Positions 1-5,059 of a stretch of 5,059 bases of DNA are shown here, piece after piece (within the stretch, counting starts at the first letter, position 1; the number at the start of each line of letters is the position of its first letter). Source of the DNA: Gammaproteobacteria bacterium. Its GTDB lineage: Bacteria; Pseudomonadota; Gammaproteobacteria; SZUA-152. Where the stretch lies: assembly GCA_003229995.1 (NCBI GenBank), contig QIGJ01000161.1, forward strand, positions 1 through 5,059. Reading direction: 5' to 3'. Under the pieces are notes generated by a model. The model saw only the letters and a program-made list of their open reading frames with translations, searched no databases and was not told the DNA's origin. Position numbers and translations under genes: made by a program.

Positions 1-2870
1 ATATAATCCACACCCATGTCTTTTAACACTCGCATGGCATCATGATTATCCACAAACTCGGCAATAGTGTATTTGCCCATGGCATGGGCGATGTCATTCA
101 TGGAACGCACCATGGCCAATTGCAGCTTGTCCCGATGTACATCACGCACAAAAGAACCATCGATTTTCACAAAGTCCACGGGTAAATCCTTGAGATAAGC
201 AAATGAGGAGTAACCCACACCAAAATCATCCAGTGCGGTTTGACAACCCAGGTTACGCAGGCTGGAAAGGAATTCTACTGCTGACGCCAGATTCGCAATG
301 GCAATGGTTTCAGTGATTTCAAAGGTCACCGCGGTTGGCGGTACATTGTTTGTCAACAAGGCCGTGGTAATGGTTTCCAGCATGGAAGAATCGCCAATGG
401 ACTCGGCAGAAAGATTAATGGAAAAATGTAGATGGGGATTTTTTTGCAATTGTTTCCCTAATGATTCAAGTGCATGCTTAACCACCCAGCTATCAACAGC
501 CCGCATCAAACCAAAACGTTCGGCAGAGGCAATAAACCCGGCAGGCAAAATCAATCCACCCGTCTCATCACGCATGCGTAGCAGCACTTCCTGACGGAAT
601 ACCTGCTTGCTCTTCAATTCCATGATGGGCTGACAGGCCAGACAAAAGAGATCCTCTTCGATGGCCTTTTTGATTTTCCTGGCCCAGCCCATATCCTCAG
701 TCATGCTGGTCATATTTTCCTGATCAATGGACCGGTAAATATGCACACGATTTCGACCGGAACGCTTGGCCAGATGACACGCCACATCAGCTTGTACCAA
801 TAAGTCTTCTTTGTTGATGGGGTGATGGCCAAATAATGTGACACCAATGGAGCAGCCTATTTGCACCACAGAGCCATCATATTTAAAAACGTAATCATCC
901 AATAATTTGCGATGCGCTTCGGCCGCTTTCATCACTTGATCTTTTTTTACGTCATACAACAAAATCGCAAATTCATCGCCACCAATGCGCGCCAGCAAAT
1001 CACTTTTACGATTACGCTGATCCAACATATGAGTGACTTCCACCAGTACGTTATCACCGGCAAGATGGCCCAGAGTGTCATTCACAAATTTGAAATTATC
1101 GAGATCGATATACAACAATGCAAAATCACGCCGACTGCCACGACGGATATTTTCCACCACCCGATCTAATTCGGTAAGGAAGTATTGACGATTGTACAAA
1201 CCGGTCAATGAATCATGTTCCGCCATTTCACGCAGGTGTGCCATCATGGCAATGCGCTCACCAATATCTTCCACAATCGCGGTATACAACAGATGCCCTT
1301 CAACCTCCATTCTGTTGTATTTAATGGCCATGGGAAAACTTGTGTTGTCTATACGGAGTGCTGTTACCGTTGTCTCTCGCAGACCATCTTTCAGCATGGG
1401 TGACTTCACCAGCTCCAGAAAATCGGTATAGACACCACCTTTCGAGAAACGCACCAGATCCACAACAGGTTTGCCAATAGCCTGTGTAGCATCACAGGCA
1501 AACAGCTTCTGTGCGGCATTGTTAAACGTCTCAACAATACCGTATTCATCGATAGTAATAATACCTTCTGCTGCATTGTCCAAGACTGACTGTAACCGAA
1601 TCTGCCGGGAAGTCACCTGCTCCTGCATGCGATTAAAAGCCGCCACCAGTACTCGGGTTTCCTCGGTGGGTGAATGCAGCACCGGTGGATAGCTTTCACC
1701 ACGACCAGCGGCATCCAGCGCTTTGGAAACTTCCAGCAATGGGCGTCGAATACGCATTTCAAATACCAGGTAGGCCGAAAACAACAGCACCCCCATAAAT
1801 CCGGCAAAAACCCAGATAATATTTGACAGACTGTCTGTCGTGTCTAATGACTTCATCACATTTTGTTGTGCGAAGTCATCCAATTCTTCCTGCATCAGTT
1901 CGATAATGCCCCAGGCCTGATCCAGCGTTGGCCGTATTTCATTACGTAAAATCGGCAAATCAGCCCGCCAATTTTGGGATGCATAAATTTCCTTTGCCCT
2001 GGCAAAATCACTGTCATAGGCTTTTTTGGCCTCCAACAATATCGGTAATGACAGCGATTCCTGAAAACCTAACTTACCCACTTCGTCATATTCTTTTAGC
2101 TGCACCAACAAATCATCAATCCGTTGCGCATAGATTTCCCGGTCGCTCTGGCTTTGCGGTATATTGTTTTTGGGTTGCCCAAAAACACCCGAGCGGTTAG
2201 CAATAAATATGCGCACCGAACTGATCTGTTGAGACCATGTATAACGCAACGCTTCCAGCACGCGCATCACCTCCTGCACACGCAGCGCTTCCTCTGGGTC
2301 AGCAGACCAGGAAGACTCGTTGATGCTGGACATTGCAAGCTCAATCGCTTGAATGAATTTCATATTTTCCGGGAGAAGATCATTAAGCAGAATTGGCACG
2401 GCAGGAAAGCGGGTTTCGGCATTTGAGGCAACTTCTAACAGGTGTGTGGTTTCTTTTTCAAGACGGTTAAGCACAAAATCCAGGTTTTCTGCAAAGTCCC
2501 CGAAACGGCTATAACGCTGAACGACATAATGGTCAGTGATATTTTTCGACTGAAATCTGATTTCGGCAACGCTCGCGACCACCTTGCGGTAAGTGCTTTC
2601 GTCCAGCAACAAGGGGTATTGGTAGATCGCGCTTTCCGCAACCTGCAAAGCATCTTTGAATGAATTCAACACCCAGCCTAAATCCCGGTGTTCTTGTACC
2701 AGTCGGGAACTGTCCTGAGATGCCTGTCGCACCTGATTCTGGGTATAAAAAGCGGCGGGCAGTGCCAATGCCGCCAGCACCAGCGCAGTAATCACAAAAC
2801 GCCAGCGAATGCTAGTCGTCGGTTTGCCTGCTTCTGACGAATCTTGCTGTGGATCTGATATTGTTCTCAT
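1..2870 (-). CDS. Membrane-bound HAMP-PAS-GGDEF-EAL cyclic-di-GMP signalling protein, C-terminus cut by window edge
   Basis: Likely makes and/or degrades cyclic-di-GMP at the inner membrane in response to a signal outside the cytoplasm. The start is an ATG at 2870; 956 codons are open to the left edge and the C-terminus lies outside. By residue: TM helix about 24-43; mostly helical, probably periplasmic region about 44-350; TM helix about 351-371; HAMP about 372-420 (conserved Pro377); PAS about 424-540; GGDEF about 548-715; EAL from about 728. The cyclase domain has GGDEF at 630-634, metal-site Asp589, substrate residues Asn597 and Asp606, and an RxxD inhibitory site (Arg621, Asp624) five residues before the motif. 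The EAL domain has EVL in place of EAL (Glu761), Asn819, Glu851, Glu854, Asp881, Asp882, Lys902 and Glu938, spaced as in the RocR phosphodiesterase. The conserved Gln would be about residue 958, just beyond the edge. The net direction of activity cannot be told. A G-rich stretch precedes the ATG but is not a classical ribosome site. Confidence 0.95.
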   Translation of the reverse strand, partial: MRTISDPQQDSSEAGKPTTSIRWRFVITALVLAALALPAAFYTQNQVRQASQDSSRLVQEHRDLGWVLNSFKDALQVAESAIYQYPLLLDESTYRKVVASVAEIRFQSKNITDHYVVQRYSRFGDFAENLDFVLNRLEKETTHLLEVASNAETRFPAVPILLNDLLPENMKFIQAIELAMSSINESSWSADPEEALRVQEVMRVLEALRYTWSQQISSVRIFIANRSGVFGQPKNNIPQSQSDREIYAQRIDDLLVQLKEYDEVGKLGFQESLSLPILLEAKKAYDSDFARAKEIYASQNWRADLPILRNEIRPTLDQAWGIIELMQEELDDFAQQNVMKSLDTTDSLSNIIWVFAGFMGVLLFSAYLVFEMRIRRPLLEVSKALDAAGRGESYPPVLHSPTEETRVLVAAFNRMQEQVTSRQIRLQSVLDNAAEGIITIDEYGIVETFNNAAQKLFACDATQAIGKPVVDLVRFSKGGVYTDFLELVKSPMLKDGLRETTVTALRIDNTSFPMAIKYNRMEVEGHLLYTAIVEDIGERIAMMAHLREMAEHDSLTGLYNRQYFLTELDRVVENIRRGSRRDFALLYIDLDNFKFVNDTLGHLAGDNVLVEVTHMLDQRNRKSDLLARIGGDEFAILLYDVKKDQVMKAAEAHRKLLDDYVFKYDGSVVQIGCSIGVTLFGHHPINKEDLLVQADVACHLAKRSGRNRVHIYRSIDQENMTSMTEDMGWARKIKKAIEEDLFCLACQPIMELKSKQVFRQEVLLRMRDETGGLILPAGFIASAERFGLMRAVDSWVVKHALESLGKQLQKNPHLHFSINLSAESIGDSSMLETITTALLTNNVPPTAVTFEITETIAIANLASAVEFLSSLRNLGCQTALDDFGVGYSSFAYLKDLPVDFVKIDGSFVRDVHRDKLQLAMVRSMNDIAHAMGKYTIAEFVDNHDAMRVLKDMGVDY

Positions 2871-2990
2871 ACTTGCCCAAACCCCACACCATCCCGTAAA
2901 TTACCGCTGTGCATCGCTTCCCCGATGTGACCCAATTGTCCGCGCACATTGCATTTCACTGTTTTATATATTTGGTTAAATGTCAACCAC
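2871..2990. promoter_or_regulatory. Divergent intergenic region with presumed promoters for the c-di-GMP gene and rluE
   Basis: These 120 bp separate the start codons of two divergent genes, so promoters for both directions should lie here. The half next to rluE is AT-rich, with a TATATA at 2965-2970 that could serve as a -10 element for rluE, but no good -35 box sits 16-18 bp upstream. If it is used, transcription would start about 10-15 nt before the rluE ATG. On the minus strand a perfect TTGACA (2986-2981) is followed by TATAAA (2968-2963) at a spacing of only 12 bp, too short for a standard sigma-70 promoter. The half next to the c-di-GMP gene is GC-rich. Promoter positions are inference; the layout is seen directly. 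Confidence 0.4.
2973..2989. repeat. Short inverted repeat directly before the rluE start codon
   Basis: TGGTT (2973-2977) and AACCA (2985-2989) are perfect reverse complements around a 7-nt loop, ending one base before the rluE ATG. In RNA this would be a weak 5-bp hairpin where a ribosome site would normally lie; in DNA it could be half of an operator. At this length chance is a real alternative. Confidence 0.25.
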
Positions 2991-3548
2991 ATGTTACTGC
3001 TACTCAACAAGCCCTTTCAGGTTCTCTGCCAATTCTCTACCAGTGACAACCGCCAAACCCTGGCAGATTTTGTCGATGTCAAGGCCGTATACCCTGCAGG
3101 CAGGCTGGATCGTGACAGTGAAGGTCTGCTGCTGCTCACTGATGACGGCGCACTGCAACACCGTATCAGCCATCCGCGCCACAAGCTGTACAAAACCTAT
3201 TGGGTTCAAGTTGAAGGCGAACCCGACCCTGCGGCGTTAACCTGCCTGCAAGAAGGTGTACGCCTCAAAGAGGGCAAAACCACCCCGGCCAGGGCGAGCA
3301 TCATCCCCGAACCTCCTATCTGGCCACGCAATCCCCCGATTCGCCAACGGGCCAATATTCCCACGACGTGGATCGAGCTCAGCATTCGTGAAGGCCGCAA
3401 TCGGCAGGTACGACGAATGACCGCTGCCATCGGCCACCCCACCCTACGCCTGATTCGCTCACAAATCGGACCGTGGTCATTGGGTGATTTGGCTCCCGGC
3501 CAGTGGTATGAGGCGAAAATACCCGCAGATTGGCGTACAATCCGTTAA
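2991..3548 (+). CDS. rluE: 23S rRNA pseudouridine synthase RluE
   Basis: Converts a specific uridine of 23S rRNA (U2457 in E. coli) to pseudouridine in the cytoplasm. The 185-residue protein belongs to the RsuA/RluB/E/F family: the catalytic motif GRLDRDSEG lies at about 37-45 with nucleophile Asp40, preceded by LLNKP (4-8). The C-terminal half carries a long stretch I recognise from E. coli RluE, including WPRNPPIR, EGRNRQVRRMT and PTLRLIR, which separates it from RluB and RluF. There is no S4 RNA-binding domain, as is normal for RluE. E. coli RluE is about 217 residues, with an N-terminal extension missing here. I chose the ATG at 2991 because family similarity starts right after it. A TTG at 2949 is in frame but adds only 14 residues with no family resemblance. 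No Shine-Dalgarno is visible. It is first gene of the rluE-mnmA-hflD run. Confidence 0.93.
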   Translation: MLLLLNKPFQVLCQFSTSDNRQTLADFVDVKAVYPAGRLDRDSEGLLLLTDDGALQHRISHPRHKLYKTYWVQVEGEPDPAALTCLQEGVRLKEGKTTPARASIIPEPPIWPRNPPIRQRANIPTTWIELSIREGRNRQVRRMTAAIGHPTLRLIRSQIGPWSLGDLAPGQWYEAKIPADWRTIR

Positions 3549-3614
3549 CCTTTTCCGTATCCGACCAACAAACTTCCTGTCATGACTTCAGCCTCCCCCC
3601 AAAATACACCTCAT

Positions 3615-4718
3615 ATGTCCGCAACGACACAAACGCTACAGCACATTGTAGTCGGCATTTCCGGCGGCGTGGATTCTTCAGTAACTGCCCATCTGCTGAA
3701 ACAACAGGGCCATGATGTGCAAGGCCTGTTCATGAAAAACTGGGAAGAAGATGACAATGCTGAATATTGCAGTGCAGCAGTGGATCTCAAAGATGCTCAG
3801 CAGGTCTGCGATACACTGAACATTCCACTGCTCACGCGCAATTTCGCCAGTGAGTACTGGGACAATGTCTTTACCTGTTTTCTGGACGAATACCAACGCG
3901 GCCGCACTCCCAACCCGGACGTGCTGTGCAATAAAGAAATCAAATTCAAAACCTTTCTTGATCAGGCACTGGATCTGGGCGCAAGCCATATCGCCACCGG
4001 GCATTATGCACGAATACACTATTCTGATGGCTACTTTCGTTTGCTCAAAGCCAAAGACACCAACAAAGACCAAAGCTACTTCCTCCATGCATTGAATCAG
4101 CAACAACTGAAAAAAACCCTATTTCCACTGGGTGAACTGAACAAGCCAGACGTTCGTCAGTTGGCAGCACAGGCAGGCTTTGCCAATCATGAAAAAAAAG
4201 ACAGCACGGGTATTTGTTTTATTGGTGAACGAAAATTCAAGGAATTTCTGAGTCGCTATTTACCCGCTCAACCGGGCGAAATGCAAACACCCGATGGCAT
4301 CTGCATTGGTCAACACGACGGGCTGATGTATTACACTCTGGGGCAACGACAGGGACTGGGTATCGGTGGCGCAAAAGATGCCAGTGGCGAACCCTGGTAC
4401 GTGGTGGGAAAAAACCTGGAAAACAATATTTTAGTCGTCGCCCAAGGACACGATCACCCACTACTGTTCCGCAAGCAACTCAGCGCAGATCAATTAAACT
4501 GGATAGCAGATATTCCCAAAGACCTCCCTTTTCGCTGCACGGCAAAAACCCGTTACCGGCAGGCCGATCAGCCCTGCACCATTACACAGTTGCACAATGA
4601 TCAATGCACCGTTATTTTTGATCAGCCACAACGCGCCATTACGCCAGGACAATTCGTAGTATTTTACCAGAAAGATGAATGCCTTGGCGGCGGTCCTATA
4701 CAAAAACTCAACACATAA
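3615..4718 (+). CDS. mnmA: tRNA-specific 2-thiouridylase MnmA (TrmU)
   Basis: Places sulfur on the wobble uridine (U34) of tRNAs for Lys, Glu and Gln, giving 2-thiouridine, using ATP to activate the base and persulfide sulfur delivered by the IscS-Tus relay. The 367-residue protein has the ATP-pyrophosphatase P-loop SGGVDSS at about 15-21, [13 protein letters not shown] with catalytic Cys105, the ATG-HYAR segment near 128-133, KDQSYFL near 151-157, and TGICFIGER with persulfide Cys201. These cysteines match E. coli Cys102 and Cys199 almost in position. The C-terminal beta-barrel ends with the usual GQ-VVFY and CLGGG-I signatures. The ATG at 3615 gives a length and cysteine numbering close to E. 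coli (368 residues). An in-frame ATG at 3582 would add 11 residues and cannot be excluded. Neither has a Shine-Dalgarno. The gap after rluE is 66 bp (33 bp with the upstream start), without a terminator. Confidence 0.97.
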   Translation: MSATTQTLQHIVVGISGGVDSSVTAHLLKQQGHDVQGLFMKNWEEDDNAEYCSAAVDLKDAQQVCDTLNIPLLTRNFASEYWDNVFTCFLDEYQRGRTPNPDVLCNKEIKFKTFLDQALDLGASHIATGHYARIHYSDGYFRLLKAKDTNKDQSYFLHALNQQQLKKTLFPLGELNKPDVRQLAAQAGFANHEKKDSTGICFIGERKFKEFLSRYLPAQPGEMQTPDGICIGQHDGLMYYTLGQRQGLGIGGAKDASGEPWYVVGKNLENNILVVAQGHDHPLLFRKQLSADQLNWIADIPKDLPFRCTAKTRYRQADQPCTITQLHNDQCTVIFDQPQRAITPGQFVVFYQKDECLGGGPIQKLNT

Positions 4719-4719
4719 A

Positions 4720-5059
4720 ATGACTGACACCATTACCGACAAAACCATTGCCCTTGCTGGTATTTTTCAGGCCACACAACTTGTACAAAACATTGCCAAT
4801 ACAGGCAATGCCAACGAACAGGACATGGAAACCTGCATCCTCAGCATATTTCGCACCGATGTTGACAAACCGGCAGACGTTTTTGACGGCACGGGAAAAC
4901 TGCACACAGGCCTGCGCAAGCTGATTGAACAATTCGGCGGCCACGATGTAAACACACAGGACACCCAAAGCAGAGACCTGCATGTCACCAAATATGTTGC
5001 CGGTGTAATGGTGCTGGAAAAACGGCTAAAACGTAACACTGACATGCTGGCAAAAATCG
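4720..5059 (+). CDS. hflD: HflD family protein (high-frequency lysogenization protein homolog), 5' part only
   Basis: The first 113 codons of a protein that is usually about 210 residues; the rest lies beyond the right edge. The N-terminus (TIALAGIFQATQLVQNIA, about residues 8-25) matches the start of E. coli HflD, and the region around 93-102 (YVAGVMVLEK) matches its conserved Y-L-LMVLERKL segment. E. coli HflD is a helical, peripherally membrane-associated protein known for binding phage lambda CII and influencing the lysis-lysogeny choice; its normal role in bacteria without lambda is not established. The ATG lies one base after the mnmA TAA, so translation is probably coupled to mnmA, and purB is the usual next gene. 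No Shine-Dalgarno is visible, only an A-rich leader made of the mnmA 3' end. The name is well supported; the function is not. Confidence 0.92.
   Translation, partial: MTDTITDKTIALAGIFQATQLVQNIANTGNANEQDMETCILSIFRTDVDKPADVFDGTGKLHTGLRKLIEQFGGHDVNTQDTQSRDLHVTKYVAGVMVLEKRLKRNTDMLAKI

Noticed and set aside
298..594. Plus-strand open frames across 298-2663
   Set aside because: They run antisense to the intact 956-codon c-di-GMP gene and show no recognisable protein features.
2912..2927. Inverted repeat CATCG / CGATG with a 6-base spacer in the intergenic region
   Set aside because: Only five perfect base pairs; too short to separate from chance and no T-run follows, so it is not a terminator.
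2926..2948. TGTGA followed by CACA, considered as a CRP-type operator
   Set aside because: The half-sites do not have the 6-bp spacing of TGTGA-N6-TCACA and the second half is poor.
2963..2986. Minus-strand TTGACA followed by TATAAA, resembling a sigma-70 promoter for the c-di-GMP gene
   Set aside because: The spacer is only 12 bp, far from the usual 16-18 bp, so both boxes cannot serve one standard promoter. Either box could still act alone.
2949..2990. Upstream TTG start extending RluE by 14 residues
   Set aside because: The added residues overlap the AT-rich promoter-like stretch, have no family similarity, and TTG is a rare start compared with the ATG at 2991.
3678..4106. 142-codon open frame on the minus strand inside mnmA
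   Set aside because: It lies wholly opposite a clearly conserved mnmA, its translation shows no recognisable domain, and it has no separate promoter or ribosome site that I can see; it is a shadow frame.
4192..4199. Run of eight A in mnmA just before the catalytic Cys201 segment, considered as a programmed slippage site
   Set aside because: It encodes the expected residues in frame and no stop or stimulatory structure suggests programmed frameshifting; it is ordinary Lys coding.

Overview
This window looks like ordinary chromosomal DNA from a gammaproteobacterium. The best evidence is the co-oriented gene order rluE - mnmA - hflD, which matches the conserved gammaproteobacterial cluster (rluE - nudJ - mnmA - hflD - purB in E. 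coli), together with HflD itself, a family largely confined to this class. Base composition looks balanced to the eye. I do not name a genus.

Minus strand, 1-2870: one long gene, cut by the left edge, encodes a membrane-bound cyclic-di-GMP signalling protein. Its order is TM helix, about 305-residue probably periplasmic sensor region, TM helix, HAMP, PAS, GGDEF, EAL. The visible 956 codons read without interruption. The diguanylate cyclase motif, its inhibitory site and every phosphodiesterase catalytic residue inside the window are present.

2871-2990: a 120-bp divergent intergenic region that should carry the promoters of both sides. It is AT-rich next to rluE and has a small inverted repeat directly before the rluE ATG.

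Plus strand, 2991-5059: rluE (23S rRNA pseudouridine synthase), mnmA (tRNA 2-thiouridylase) and the 5' half of hflD, cut by the right edge. Gaps are short (66 bp or less, then 1 bp) and no terminator is visible, so these genes are probably one transcription unit, with purB expected next beyond the window. rluE and mnmA both modify RNA of the translation machinery. The role of HflD in this cluster is not known. nudJ, which separates rluE from mnmA in E. coli, is absent here.

I found no tRNA or rRNA gene, mobile element, CRISPR array, long repeat or clear undescribed system. The least explained part is the sensor region of the c-di-GMP protein. The absence of classical Shine-Dalgarno sequences before the plus-strand genes is the other point worth checking.
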